A program made the position numbers and the translations under genes. A stretch of DNA of 64,000 nucleotides, taken from positions 1-64,000 of the forward strand of contig NZ_JAHHIT010000050.1 in the NCBI RefSeq assembly GCF_024539675.1, written 5' to 3'. Position 1 is the stretch's first letter, and each line of letters begins with the position of its first letter. The notes under the pieces were generated by a model. It saw only the letters and a program-made list of their open reading frames with translations. It had not been told where the DNA came from and searched no databases. The stretch is from Streptomyces hilarionis. Lineage in GTDB: Bacteria; Actinomycetota; Actinomycetes; Streptomycetales; Streptomycetaceae. This document shows positions 1 to 8,970 of this stretch, piece by piece.

Positions 1-116
1 GCGGAGGCGGGAGCGGCGGTGAGTGCGGCGAGGGCGGGCGCGGCGGCGGCCGTGGCGGCGGCGAGGACCGATCGGCGGCGCACGGCGGGCGTGTCCGACG
101 GCGGGGTGTGGGGCAT
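1..116 (-). CDS. Tat-exported protein, N-terminal fragment
   Basis: Only the first 38 codons lie in the window; the gene runs off the left edge. The ATG at 116 is preceded by GAGGAG at a good distance. The N-terminus has a twin-arginine motif (RRRSVLAAA) followed by an alanine-rich hydrophobic stretch, a classic Tat signal peptide, so the product is exported folded. Mature domain and function cannot be told. It is divergent from the sugar-uptake operon and shares its upstream region and LacI-type operator, so a secreted glycoside hydrolase is possible, but this is a guess from context. Confidence 0.6.
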   Translation of the reverse strand, partial: MPHTPPSDTPAVRRRSVLAAATAAAAPALAALTAAPAS

Positions 117-184
117 GGGCGGCTCTCCTCGGTCAGGCCGTTCGACGGAACGGCTGCATTCGGGAAGTGAAGGAGGACGTGCCT

Positions 185-196
185 GAGAGCGCTCTC
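185..196. promoter_or_regulatory. LacI-family (CebR-like) operator
   Basis: Perfect 12-bp palindrome GAGAGCGCTCTC between the divergent Tat-protein gene and the sugar-binding lipoprotein gene. It closely resembles the CebR box TGGGAGCGCTCCCA known upstream of streptomycete cellobiose genes, differing in the outer bases. It could control both directions. Confidence 0.6.
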
Positions 197-274
197 TCAA
201 CGCTGCATGCTTCAACTGCCCGAACGTGTGCGTCAAGGGGTGGGGCCGGAGTTCCGCGGAGTGTGCCGGGACTC

Positions 275-323
275 TTGACGCGCACGGCTCACACGGTTTA
301 ACTCACGTCCTAAATTAAGTCCT
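275..323 (+). promoter_or_regulatory. Probable promoter of the sugar-uptake operon
   Basis: TTGACG at 275-280 is followed after about 17 bases by the AT-rich TTAACT (298-303), a plausible -35/-10 pair for the lipoprotein gene at 345. An AT-rich tract with a direct GTCCT repeat (307-311 and 319-323) follows and may bind a second regulator. Inferred by eye. Confidence 0.4.
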
Positions 324-344
324 GATGACACCGGGAGCCCACCC

Positions 345-1664
345 ATGCGCACCATCCGAGCCGCGGCCACAGGAGCCGTCGTCATGTCCCTCGCCCTCGC
401 GGCCACGGCCTGCGGCGGAGGGAGCTCGACCGACGGCGAGGGCTCCAACGACTCGCCCAGAACCCTGACCTACTGGGCCTCCAACCAGGGCGCGAGCATC
501 GAGGTGGACAAGAAGGTCCTCCGGCCCGAGCTCGACAAGTTCGAGAAGAAGACCGGGATCAAGGTCGAACTGGAGGTCGTCCCCTGGTCGGACCTCCTCA
601 ACCGGATCCTCACCGCGACCACCTCCGGCCAGGGCCCCGACGTCCTCAACATCGGCAACACCTGGTCCGCCTCGCTGCAGGCCACCGGCGCGCTGCTGCC
701 CTGGAACGACGCGAACCTCGCGAAGATCGGCGGCAAGGACCGCTTCGTCCCGTCCGCGCTCGGCTCGACGGGCGCCCAGGGCAAGGACCCGGCCGCGGTG
801 CCCCTGTACTCCATGGCGTACGCCCTCTACTACAACAAGCAGATCTTCGCCGACGCCGGAATCGCCCAACCTCCCGCCACATGGGCCGAGTTGACCGCCG
901 ACGGCAAGAAGATCCAGGCAACGGGCAAGCAGGTGCTCGGCGCCGAGGGCGCCAACGTCTCGGAGAACATCCACCACGTGTTCGTCTTCGCCAAGCAGCA
1001 CGGCGCCGACTTCTTCACCGCCGACGGCAAACCCGACTTCACCTCCGACGGCGTGGTCGCCGCCGTCAAGCAGTACGTCGACCTGATGGCGAAGGACAAG
1101 GTCATCCCGCAGGGCAACGCCGAGTACGCCCAGAACCAGTCCGTCAGCGACTTCGCCAAGGGCAGGACGGCCATGCTCCTGTGGCAGTCGGCCTCCGCCA
1201 ACCTCGCCTCCCAGGGCATGAGCGCGGACCGCTTCGGCATCGCCCCCGTGCCCGTGCAGTCCGGCGCTCCGGGCGCCGGCGCCCAGGTCAACTCGATGGT
1301 CGCGGGCATCAACCTGGCCGTCTTCAAGAACACCGACAACCTCGACGGCGCCACCGAGTTCGTGAAGTTCATGACCGGGGACGAGGAACAGAAGATCCTC
1401 AACAAGGCGTACAGCACCATCCCGCCGGTCGCCTCGGCGCAGGCCGACCCGGCCTTCGGCACCCCGGCGAACACGGTCCTCAAGGACACCCTCGCCAAGA
1501 GCGCCGCCGCACTGCCGCAGGTCGCCGACGAGTCGCAGTTCGAGACGACGGTCGGCACGGCCGTCAAGAAGCTGTTCGCCGACGCGGCCGCCGGCCACCC
1601 GGTGACGACCGGGTCGGTCAAGGCCGAGCTCGCCAAGGCCCAGCAGCAGATGCCCGCGAAGTGA
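345..1664 (+). CDS. Cellobiose-type sugar-binding lipoprotein (ABC transporter)
   Basis: Extracellular solute-binding protein of family 1, 439 aa. It has a lipoprotein signal ending in LAATAC (lipid-modified Cys about residue 23) followed by a Gly/Ser/Asp linker, then a bilobal sugar-binding fold with typical segments such as VLNIGNTWS and AYALYYNKQIF. It should sit on the outer membrane face and deliver oligosaccharide to the two permeases encoded next. The operon order (binding protein, permease, permease, GH1 beta-glucosidase) and the CebR-like palindrome make it a CebE-type cello- or gluco-oligosaccharide receptor. No ABC ATPase gene is in the operon; streptomycete sugar importers commonly share MsiK from elsewhere. 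Start chosen at ATG 345 after GGGAGC. Confidence 0.82.
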   Translation: MRTIRAAATGAVVMSLALAATACGGGSSTDGEGSNDSPRTLTYWASNQGASIEVDKKVLRPELDKFEKKTGIKVELEVVPWSDLLNRILTATTSGQGPDVLNIGNTWSASLQATGALLPWNDANLAKIGGKDRFVPSALGSTGAQGKDPAAVPLYSMAYALYYNKQIFADAGIAQPPATWAELTADGKKIQATGKQVLGAEGANVSENIHHVFVFAKQHGADFFTADGKPDFTSDGVVAAVKQYVDLMAKDKVIPQGNAEYAQNQSVSDFAKGRTAMLLWQSASANLASQGMSADRFGIAPVPVQSGAPGAGAQVNSMVAGINLAVFKNTDNLDGATEFVKFMTGDEEQKILNKAYSTIPPVASAQADPAFGTPANTVLKDTLAKSAAALPQVADESQFETTVGTAVKKLFADAAAGHPVTTGSVKAELAKAQQQMPAK

Positions 1665-1669
1665 GCCGG

Positions 1670-2659
1670 ATGACCGCCACCGTCGAGGCCCCGAAGCCTC
1701 GAACCACCCCGAAGGGCGACGACGCGATCCCGCGCCCGCGGCCCGGCCGGATCCGCCGCGCCGGCCTGCCCTACCTGCTGCTCCTGCCCGCCCTGATCCT
1801 CGAACTCCTCGTGCATCTCGTGCCGATGGTGATCGGCGTCGTGATGAGCTTCAAGGAGCTCACCCAGTTCTTCATCCGCGACTGGGGCGCCGCCCCGTGG
1901 TCCGGCCTCGACAACTACCGCGTCTCGGTGGACTTCGACGCCCCCGTCGGTCAGGCCCTGCTCCGTTCCTTCTTCGTCACGGTCGGCTTCACCCTGCTGT
2001 CGGTCGGCCTGTGCTGGCTCGTCGGCACCGCCGCGGCGCTCTTCATGCAGGACGCCTTCCGCGGCCGCGGACTGCTGCGGGCGCTGTTCCTCGTGCCGTA
2101 CGCGCTGCCCGTCTACGCGGCAGTGATCACCTGGGTCTTCATGTTCCAGCACGACAACGGCCTGGTGAACCACGTGCTGCACGACCAGCTGCACCTCACC
2201 GACAAGCCGTCCTTCTGGCTCATCGGCGACAACAGCTTCTACGCCCTGCTCACCGTGTCCGTGTGGAAGGGCTGGCCGTTCGCCTTCCTCATCGTCATGG
2301 CCGGACTCCAGAACATCCCGCGCGAACTGTACGAGGCCGCCGCCCTGGACGGAGCCGGGGTGTGGCAGCAGATCCGCCGCATCACCCTGCCCTCCCTGGC
2401 GCCGGTCAACCAGGTCCTCGTCCTGGTGCTGTTCCTGTGGACCTTCAACGACTTCAACACGCCGTTCGTCCTGTTCGGCCGGGCCGCACCGGAGGCGGCG
2501 GACCTGATCTCGGTCCACATCTACCAAGCGTCCTTCGTCACCTGGAACTTCGGCACCGGATCGGCCATGTCTGTGCTCCTGCTGCTCTTCCTGCTCGCCG
2601 TCACCGGCGTCTACCTGGCCCTCACCACCCGGGGAAGGAGGCCATCCCGTGCGCGCTGA
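1670..2659 (+). CDS. Sugar ABC transporter permease (CebF-like)
   Basis: Integral membrane permease of the MalF/binding-protein-dependent type, 329 aa from ATG 1670. A GTG at 1661 that overlaps the previous stop is in frame and possible. About six hydrophobic helices are visible, starting at LPYLLLLPALILELLVHLVP, and the cytoplasmic EAA loop reads EAAALDGAGVWQQIRRITLP, which docks the ATPase. It pairs with the next gene to form the membrane channel for the sugar captured by the upstream lipoprotein. Translation is probably coupled to that gene. Confidence 0.85.
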   Translation: MTATVEAPKPRTTPKGDDAIPRPRPGRIRRAGLPYLLLLPALILELLVHLVPMVIGVVMSFKELTQFFIRDWGAAPWSGLDNYRVSVDFDAPVGQALLRSFFVTVGFTLLSVGLCWLVGTAAALFMQDAFRGRGLLRALFLVPYALPVYAAVITWVFMFQHDNGLVNHVLHDQLHLTDKPSFWLIGDNSFYALLTVSVWKGWPFAFLIVMAGLQNIPRELYEAAALDGAGVWQQIRRITLPSLAPVNQVLVLVLFLWTFNDFNTPFVLFGRAAPEAADLISVHIYQASFVTWNFGTGSAMSVLLLLFLLAVTGVYLALTTRGRRPSRAR

Positions 2660-3506
2660 CTCGCCCATGGCGCCGCCGCGTTCGTTCCTGTGGTCCCGGC
2701 GGATCTTCCTCACCCTGCTCACGGGCTTCGTCCTGGTGCCCGTCTACGTGATGGTCTCCAGCTCCCTGAAGCCCCTCGCGGACGTCACCGGGAAGTTCCG
2801 CTGGCTGCCCAGCGGACTGACGATCCGCCCCTACATCGACATCTGGTCGACGGTCCCGCTCGCCCGCTACTTCGTGAACTCGCTGATCGTGGCGGGCGCG
2901 GCGACCGTCTGCTCCGTGGTGATCGCCGTGTTCAGCGCCTACGCCGTGAGCCGCTACGACTTCCGCGGCAAACGCACCTTCACCGTCACCGTGCTGTCGA
3001 CCCAGATGTTCCCCGGCATCCTCTTCCTCCTCCCGCTGTTCCTCCTCTACGTCAACATCGGCAACGCCACCGGCATCGCCCTGTTCGGCTCCCGCGGCGG
3101 TCTGATCCTGACGTACCTGACGTTCTCGCTCCCGTTCTCCATCTGGATGCTCATCGGGTACTTCGACTCGGTCCCGCGCGACCTGGACGAGGCCGCGCTG
3201 GTCGACGGCTGCGGACCGCTCGGCGCGCTCCTGCGGATCGTGGTGCCCGCCGCGATCCCCGGCATCGTCGCCGTCGCCGTCTACGCCTTCATGACCGCCT
3301 GGGGCGAGGTCCTCTTCGCCTCCGTCATGACCAACGACACCACCCGCACGCTCGCCGTCGGCCTCCAGGGCTACTCCACCCTCAACGACGTCTACTGGAA
3401 CCAGATCATGGCCGCCTCGCTCGTCGTCAGCGTGCCCGTGGTGGCCGGCTTCCTGCTGCTCCAGCGCTACCTCGTCGCGGGCCTGACCGCCGGAGCCGTG
3501 AAGTGA
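2649..3506 (+). CDS. Sugar ABC transporter permease (CebG-like)
   Basis: MalG-type permease, 285 aa, starting at GTG 2649 behind a strong AAGGAGG. It overlaps the end of the first permease by 11 bases, indicating translational coupling. Six membrane segments are evident and the EAA loop reads [20 protein letters not shown]. It completes the heterodimeric channel. As in other streptomycete cellobiose and maltose systems the nucleotide-binding subunit is not encoded here and would have to be supplied in trans. Confidence 0.85.
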   Translation: MRADSPMAPPRSFLWSRRIFLTLLTGFVLVPVYVMVSSSLKPLADVTGKFRWLPSGLTIRPYIDIWSTVPLARYFVNSLIVAGAATVCSVVIAVFSAYAVSRYDFRGKRTFTVTVLSTQMFPGILFLLPLFLLYVNIGNATGIALFGSRGGLILTYLTFSLPFSIWMLIGYFDSVPRDLDEAALVDGCGPLGALLRIVVPAAIPGIVAVAVYAFMTAWGEVLFASVMTNDTTRTLAVGLQGYSTLNDVYWNQIMAASLVVSVPVVAGFLLLQRYLVAGLTAGAVK

Positions 3507-3637
3507 CCCATGACCTGACCCGGAGCCCCGCGGCGACCCGGACCCGTGCAGCGAGCGGGGAGCCGTCAGCCACCCGGACCAGCGCACCGCCCCGGAACCC
3601 CCCGGTGACCCGACACCCCGATCCCGAAGGGACCTCA

Positions 3638-4996
3638 GTGACCATCGACCTCGCCGCCCTGCCCCGCGACTTCCTGTGGGGGACCGCCACCTCGGCGTAC
3701 CAGATCGAGGGAGCCGTGGCGGAGGACGGCCGATCGCCGTCGATCTGGGACACGTTCTCGCACACCCCCGGAAAGATCGCGGGCGACGACCACGGCGACG
3801 TGGCCTGCGACCACTACCACCGCTGGCGCGACGACATCGCCCTGATGCGACGGCTCGGAGTGAACGCCTACCGGATGTCGGTCGCCTGGCCCCGCGTCGT
3901 CCCCGGCGGTGACGGCCCCGTCAACCCCAAGGGCCTCGACTTCTACGACCATTTGGTCGACGGACTGCTCGCCGCGGGCATCACCCCGTCCGTCACCCTC
4001 TACCACTGGGACCTGCCCCAGGTGCTCCAGGACCGCGGCGGCTGGCCCGAGCGGGAGACCGCCGAGCACTTCGCCGCCTACGCGTCGGCCGTCGCCGAAC
4101 GGCTCGGCGACCGCGTCACCCACTGGGCCACCCTCAACGAGCCGCTGTGCTCCGCCTGGATCGGCCACCTCGAAGGCGCCATGGCCCCCGGCCTCACCGA
4201 CCTGACCGCCGCCGTCCGCGCCTCCTACCACCTGCTCCTCGGCCACGGCCTCGCCGTCCAGGCCGTCCGGGCGGCCGCGCCGCACGCGAGGATCGGCATC
4301 GTCAACAACCTCTCCACCGTCCACGCCGCGACCGACCGGCCCGAGGACGTCGCCGCCGCCCGCCGCATGGACGGCCACACCAACCGCTGGTGGCTCGACC
4401 CCGTGCACGGCCGCGGCTTCCCCGCGGACATGCGCGAGGTCTACGGCGTCGAACTCCCCGAGAGGGAAGGCGACCTGACGACGATCGCGGCGCCGCTGGA
4501 CTGGCTCGGCCTCAACTACTACTTCCCGGCGACGGTGACCGACGACCCGGACGGACCGGCCCCGCACGCCCGTGCCGTCCGCCGGCCTGGCGTCCCGCGC
4601 ACCGGAATGGACTGGGAGGTCGACCCGAGCGGCATCGAGACGCTGTTGCTGCGCCTGACCGACGAGTACGGAGCCCGCAGGCTGTACGTCACGGAGAACG
4701 GGTCCGCCTACCCGGACGTGGTCCGCCCCGACGGAGCCGTCGACGACCCCGAACGCCAGGCCTACCTCACCGGCCACCTCGCCGCCTGCGCCTCGGCCGC
4801 CCGCCAGGGCGCCCCCCTGGCGGGCTACTTCGCCTGGTCGCTGCTCGACAACTTCGAATGGGCCTACGGCTACGACAAGCGCTTCGGCCTCGTCCACGTC
4901 GACTATCGCACCCAGGCCCGCACCATCAAGGGCACCGGGCACCACTACGCGGAGATCGTCCGCAGGCACCGGGAGGGAACCGCCCGGGCCGCCTGA
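3638..4996 (+). CDS. bglC: GH1 beta-glucosidase (BglC-like)
   Basis: Family 1 glycoside hydrolase, 452 aa, the usual size for cytoplasmic bacterial beta-glucosidases, with no signal peptide. The start [14 protein letters not shown] is the family N-terminal signature. The acid/base Glu is E168 in TLNEP and the nucleophile is E353 in [11 protein letters not shown]. It would hydrolyse imported cellobiose or related beta-glucosides to glucose. Start taken as GTG 3638 (VTIDLAALP), after GAAGGGA; 131 bases separate it from the permease gene, so it is probably cotranscribed. Position after CebEFG-like genes matches bglC of other Streptomyces; the symbol rests on that synteny. Confidence 0.85.
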   Translation: MTIDLAALPRDFLWGTATSAYQIEGAVAEDGRSPSIWDTFSHTPGKIAGDDHGDVACDHYHRWRDDIALMRRLGVNAYRMSVAWPRVVPGGDGPVNPKGLDFYDHLVDGLLAAGITPSVTLYHWDLPQVLQDRGGWPERETAEHFAAYASAVAERLGDRVTHWATLNEPLCSAWIGHLEGAMAPGLTDLTAAVRASYHLLLGHGLAVQAVRAAAPHARIGIVNNLSTVHAATDRPEDVAAARRMDGHTNRWWLDPVHGRGFPADMREVYGVELPEREGDLTTIAAPLDWLGLNYYFPATVTDDPDGPAPHARAVRRPGVPRTGMDWEVDPSGIETLLLRLTDEYGARRLYVTENGSAYPDVVRPDGAVDDPERQAYLTGHLAACASAARQGAPLAGYFAWSLLDNFEWAYGYDKRFGLVHVDYRTQARTIKGTGHHYAEIVRRHREGTARAA

Positions 4997-5034
4997 GGCG
5001 ACCGGCCACGAGCCCCCGCGGGGCGGCGAAGACC

Positions 5035-5066
5035 GGTGGGCGCGGGTGCGGGAGCCCGCGCCCACC
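5035..5066 (+). terminator. Hairpin terminator after bglC
   Basis: Perfect 12-bp stem GGTGGGCGCGGG / CCCGCGCCCACC with an 8-base loop, 39 bases past the beta-glucosidase stop. No T-run follows, which is usual in streptomycetes. Confidence 0.55.
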
Positions 5067-5170
5067 ACCCCTGCGCAAGGGGGAGCCCCCGCCCCTGCGC
5101 GGCCGGGAAGCCGGCCCGCCGCCCGCGAACTCCGTTGCGCCCCGCGCGACGTCCTTGTGAGGATCACCCC

Positions 5171-6019
5171 ATGCCGATCTTCACCGCCCCCGACGGAACC
5201 CGTCTCGCCCACCACGCGGCGGGGGACGGGCCACCGCTGGTCTGCCTGCCCGGCGGCCCCATGCAGTCCGCCGCCTACCTGGGCGACCTCGGCGGGCTCA
5301 CCGCCCACCGGCGGCTCGTCGGGCTGGACCCCCGGGGCACCGGAGCGTCGGCGCTCCCCGCGGACACCGCCTCGTACCGCTGCGACCGCCAGGTCGACGA
5401 CGTCGAGGCGCTCCGCGCGCACCTCGGTCTCGACCGGATCGACCTGCTCGCACACTCCGCGGGAGCCAACCTGGCCCTCCTCTACGCGGCCCGTCACCCC
5501 GAGCGCGTCGGACGGCTGCTGCTGATCACGCCGAGCGTCTACGCGGCCGGCCTGGAGATCACCGCCGAGGACCGGCTGGCGACCGCGCGCCTGCGCAGCG
5601 CGCAGCCGTGGTTCGCCTCCGGCTACGCCGCACTGGAGGCGATCACCGCCGGCCGGGCGGCCGCCGACTCCTGGCAGCTCGTCGCCCCCTTCTTCCACGC
5701 CCGGTGGGACGAGGAGGCCCGGGAGTTCGACGCGGCGGGCGAGAAGGAGAAGAACCAGGAGGCGGCCGCGGCGTACGCCGCCGACGGCGCCTTCCACCCC
5801 GCCGCCACCCGCCGGGCCCTCGCCTCCCTCCCGTCCCCGGTCCTCCTCCTCGCCGGCGAGGCCGACCTGGGGGCGCCGCCGCAGGTGATGCGGCGGTTCG
5901 CGGAGCTCTTCCCGAACGCCGAGTTCGTGGTGCAGCCCGGCGCGGGGCACTTTCCGTGGCGGGACGACCCCGAGCGCTTCGTGACGGCCGTGAAGGCGTT
6001 CCTGCACGGAGAGGGGTGA
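5171..6019 (+). CDS. Alpha/beta hydrolase (proline iminopeptidase-like)
   Basis: Cytosolic alpha/beta-hydrolase fold protein of 282 aa. The catalytic triad can be placed: Ser96 in AHSAGAN (nucleophile elbow), Asp232 in GEADLG and His260 in GAGHFPW; the oxyanion-hole stretch is LPGGPM, and DPRGTGAS follows strand 4. The overall pattern resembles prolyl aminopeptidases and related small-substrate hydrolases; the true substrate is unknown. The ATG at 5171 follows GAGG; the open frame extends further upstream but lacks a better start and the protein begins naturally here. It is monocistronic or loosely linked to its neighbours. Confidence 0.75.
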   Translation: MPIFTAPDGTRLAHHAAGDGPPLVCLPGGPMQSAAYLGDLGGLTAHRRLVGLDPRGTGASALPADTASYRCDRQVDDVEALRAHLGLDRIDLLAHSAGANLALLYAARHPERVGRLLLITPSVYAAGLEITAEDRLATARLRSAQPWFASGYAALEAITAGRAAADSWQLVAPFFHARWDEEAREFDAAGEKEKNQEAAAAYAADGAFHPAATRRALASLPSPVLLLAGEADLGAPPQVMRRFAELFPNAEFVVQPGAGHFPWRDDPERFVTAVKAFLHGEG

Positions 6020-6134
6020 ACGCGCCGGTCGCTCACACGATCGAGTGATGCGCGGCGGATCGGGCACGGGCCGCGGCACCGGGCCGTTGTGCGGGTGACG
6101 GGATCTTCCCGTTCACGCGACCACGGGGGTGGAC

Positions 6135-6674
6135 ATGAGCCTGCACATCCGGCGCAACGCCGACGGCACGATCACCGGGCACAACACCGCGACCGGCTTC
6201 TCGGTCACCTCGGCCGACGAGGAGGAGGTACGCCGGCTGGTGCACGAGGACGCGGGCTGGGAGTACACACCCCCGCCCCCGCGGCCGCCCGCGGGATTCC
6301 ACCGGTTCGTGCTGGTCCACGACGAGTTCGGCGACGGCGGCTTCGCCGACGAACGCTACGAGCGCCTGCGCACCCATCCGCCCAGCGGCTGCGAACCGTC
6401 CGACCGGGGCTGCTTCGCCCTCACCTGCGAGCGCCCCGGCGCCACCCTGCTGGGAGCCGTGTCCGACACGGTCGCCGAGATCCGCCGCGAACACGGCCTG
6501 GTGATGAACAGCCTGGGCATCGACAAGCCGGACGAATGGCTCGGGGGCGACCGCGACGGCTACGGGGCGCACATCGTCGCGCACCTGATCCTGACGGCCG
6601 CCCACCGCGCCACACGCCTCGGCTACGGCCGCAAGGACGTGGTACGCCTCCTTGATGCGAGCGGGCTGCGGTGA
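6135..6674 (+). CDS. Conserved hypothetical protein
   Basis: About 179 aa, soluble, no signal or membrane segment. The first 30 residues (LHIRRNADGTITGHNTATGF) look like a short beta-rich module; a proline run (TPPPPRPPAG) separates it from a mixed alpha/beta C-terminal part containing EIRREHGLVMNSLGIDKPDEWL and ending in a helical segment. I do not recognise the family. GTG 6129 is an alternative start six bases upstream. It faces the helicase gene tail to tail. Confidence 0.6.
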   Translation: MSLHIRRNADGTITGHNTATGFSVTSADEEEVRRLVHEDAGWEYTPPPPRPPAGFHRFVLVHDEFGDGGFADERYERLRTHPPSGCEPSDRGCFALTCERPGATLLGAVSDTVAEIRREHGLVMNSLGIDKPDEWLGGDRDGYGAHIVAHLILTAAHRATRLGYGRKDVVRLLDASGLR

Positions 6675-6763
6675 GGGAACTGCGGCTGCGGTGAGCGGAA
6701 CGGCCGACGGCGGAACGGGGGCGCAGTCCAGTCATGCAGTGAGTCAGGGCGGCCCCCCGGGTC

Positions 6764-8911
6764 TCACACGCCGACTTCTGTCAGGAACGGGCTGGGCGCG
6801 CCCGACCAGGAGACGTACAGGCTGTCGCGGGCTCTCGTGCAGGCGACGAAGAGGAGGCAGCGTTCGGACATCATGTCCTCCTCGTGCTGCTTGAGATCCA
6901 CGTCAACGGGAGTGATCGCCTTCGCGAACGGCAGTGCGTCTTCATTGACGCCGACGACGGCGACGCAGCGGAACTCGAGCCCCTTGAACGAGTGCATGGT
7001 CCCGACCCGGACGGCTTCCGCGTCGGCCGAGGCGCCGACGGCCCGCAGCGGCGCGGCGTGGATGCCGGCGTCCTTCAGCCGGGCCACCGCCTTCGCGCAT
7101 GTCTTGTTGAAGCGGGTGCTGACCCCGATCTCTCCAGCGCCCACGCCCGCGTCCGTCCAGGCCCGCACCCGGGCGACGAGCGCGTCCAGTTCGGCGTCCT
7201 CGGTCGCCGCCGCGTGCACGACGGGCCCGTCGCCGTGCAGGGCAGAGCGGTAGCCGAGCAGCGTGTCGGTACGGTTGGCGTCCTCCAACTCGGCGACCGG
7301 GCGGCCGACGAGCAGGGCGGTGGACCAGCGCAGGATCTCCTGGGTGCTGCGGTAGTTCTTGCGCAGTTTCACCGACCGCCCGGTCACCTTGATGCCGAGC
7401 GACTTCAGCGACACCTTCGCGTCGTAGATGCGCTGATGCGGGTCACCCGCGATGAACAGGTCGTCCGGGCGGGCGGGAGCAGCAGCGCGCAGCAGACGCC
7501 ACTGCACCGGGTGCAGGTCCTGCGCCTCGTCCACCACCACGTGCCGGTACTGCGGGCCCCTCTCCTCCAGCAGCCGGGCCGCCTGCGCACACGTCTGGAG
7601 CCAGGTGCGGGCCCCGTCCGCCGCCAGGTCGGCCGTGAACCGCTCGACCGTCTCCCAGACCAGGGGCCGCTCGGATGCCGCCAGCCGGCTTCCGCGGCCG
7701 CGCCGGTCGGCCGTCTCGTACGCGGCGAGGGTCCTGATGTCCTGGGCCAGGACGACATGCCGGTACTCCTGAGCGAGGAACTGCGCGCTGCCGGTGAAGC
7801 CCGTCGCCTGCGCGGCCTTGCCCCAGCGGCTCTCCTCCTCGCTGCTCGTCAGCGGCCGCAGCGCCGGCGCGCCGGGCGCCTGCGCGACGACGCGGCTCGC
7901 GAAGCCGTCCACCGTCGAGATGTCCACCCGCCCGCGCAGCTCCGGGTCCTCCACCAGGGACTCCAGGCCGGCGCGCAGGGAGTCGACGAGCGCGTTCGTG
8001 TACGTCGTGAGCAGGATGCGGTCCCCGTCGCGCAGGTGCCCGAGCAGATGCCTGACCCGGTGCAGGGCCACCACGGTCTTGCCGGTACCGGGCCCGCCGC
8101 TGACCTGGGCGGGCCCCGAGTACGACGCACGGTAGGCGACCTTGCGCTGCGAGGGGTGCAGGAACACCCGCCAGGCCGCGAAGGGCTTCTCCAGGATGTC
8201 CCGCAGCTCCTCGGAGGCCGTGACCAGCGCGATACGGGCCCGGCTGTGCCGGATCGCCGTCTCGTAGTCCTGCGTGTCCACCGGCTGCGACGACGCCTGG
8301 AGCGCGGGCGCGACGATGTCCTGCCAGACCTCCTCGACCGTGCAGCCCTCCGCGAGGTACTGGAGCACCTCCCTCTGGTCCTGCGGCAGCAGCGGCGCGA
8401 AGATCTCCAGCTGCTCCTTGTCGACGAGTGAGCGGGCCTGCCGCAGCGTCTCGGCGTCGATGCCGAGGGCGGCCAGGTCGCCGTCGGAGAACTTCGCGAA
8501 CAGCCGCGCCTTCGGCGAGGTCCGCGCCACCCGCTCGTACGCCGGCGTGAGCTCGTCCAGGGTCGCCGCGTCCCGGATCTCGACGGCCCGCGTCACCTCG
8601 TTGATGCTGGACTTCTGCTTCTTCGCCCAGGCGATCGCCTTGTCGTGCTGCATGATCCGCAGCAGCACGAAGGTGTCCCCGGTCGTGGGGGCGAGGACGA
8701 CGCCGCGCCAGAACTGGTCGATGCGGATCGTCCGGATCTGCTTGTCCTTCGCGTTCGTCAGGCTCTCCAGCTTCAGCCCCGGATCCTTGAAGAGCTGATC
8801 GAGGGTGAGCCGGCTGAACTTCTCCCAGGCGTCCAGCACGCCCTTCCTGACCGGGGGCTGGAGCTTGGGGAGTTCGGCGAAGAACGCGATGTCGAAGGCG
8901 AGCTGCGGCAT
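6764..8911 (-). CDS. UvrD/Rep-type helicase with RelE-like N-terminal region
   Basis: Superfamily I DNA helicase, 715 aa. The core starts near residue 250 (FLHPSQRKVA), Walker A is SGGPGTGKT (about 271-279), Walker B is VVVDEAQDLH, and FIAGDPHQRIY and VGTMHSFKGLEF are further SF1 motifs. Unusually, residues 1-112 look like a RelE/ParE-fold toxin: a helical start, then IRTIRIDQFWRGVVLAP and TFVLLRIMQHDKAIAWA, the arrangement of the RelE beta-sheet. Residues 113-245 are a helical linker. The role is unknown; ATP-driven action on DNA is safe, and the front domain may target RNA or ribosomes, or be inactive. Start ATG 8911 after AGGA. Confidence 0.82.
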   Translation of the reverse strand: MPQLAFDIAFFAELPKLQPPVRKGVLDAWEKFSRLTLDQLFKDPGLKLESLTNAKDKQIRTIRIDQFWRGVVLAPTTGDTFVLLRIMQHDKAIAWAKKQKSSINEVTRAVEIRDAATLDELTPAYERVARTSPKARLFAKFSDGDLAALGIDAETLRQARSLVDKEQLEIFAPLLPQDQREVLQYLAEGCTVEEVWQDIVAPALQASSQPVDTQDYETAIRHSRARIALVTASEELRDILEKPFAAWRVFLHPSQRKVAYRASYSGPAQVSGGPGTGKTVVALHRVRHLLGHLRDGDRILLTTYTNALVDSLRAGLESLVEDPELRGRVDISTVDGFASRVVAQAPGAPALRPLTSSEEESRWGKAAQATGFTGSAQFLAQEYRHVVLAQDIRTLAAYETADRRGRGSRLAASERPLVWETVERFTADLAADGARTWLQTCAQAARLLEERGPQYRHVVVDEAQDLHPVQWRLLRAAAPARPDDLFIAGDPHQRIYDAKVSLKSLGIKVTGRSVKLRKNYRSTQEILRWSTALLVGRPVAELEDANRTDTLLGYRSALHGDGPVVHAAATEDAELDALVARVRAWTDAGVGAGEIGVSTRFNKTCAKAVARLKDAGIHAAPLRAVGASADAEAVRVGTMHSFKGLEFRCVAVVGVNEDALPFAKAITPVDVDLKQHEEDMMSERCLLFVACTRARDSLYVSWSGAPSPFLTEVGV

Positions 8912-8970
8912 GGGGCGATCCTAAGGGCCCGGCGGGCTACGGCGGGCTGCGGTGAGGGAGGAAGAGCAGG

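Noticed and set aside
23-301. Plus-strand open frame across the first intergenic region
   Set aside because: It runs opposite a clear Tat signal peptide and through the operator; composition is not protein-like.
830-6079. Long minus-strand open frames opposite the sugar-uptake operon, bglC and hydrolase genes
   Set aside because: They are mirror frames produced by GC-rich codon usage; they lack starts with ribosome sites and have low-complexity Arg/Gly/Val-rich translations.
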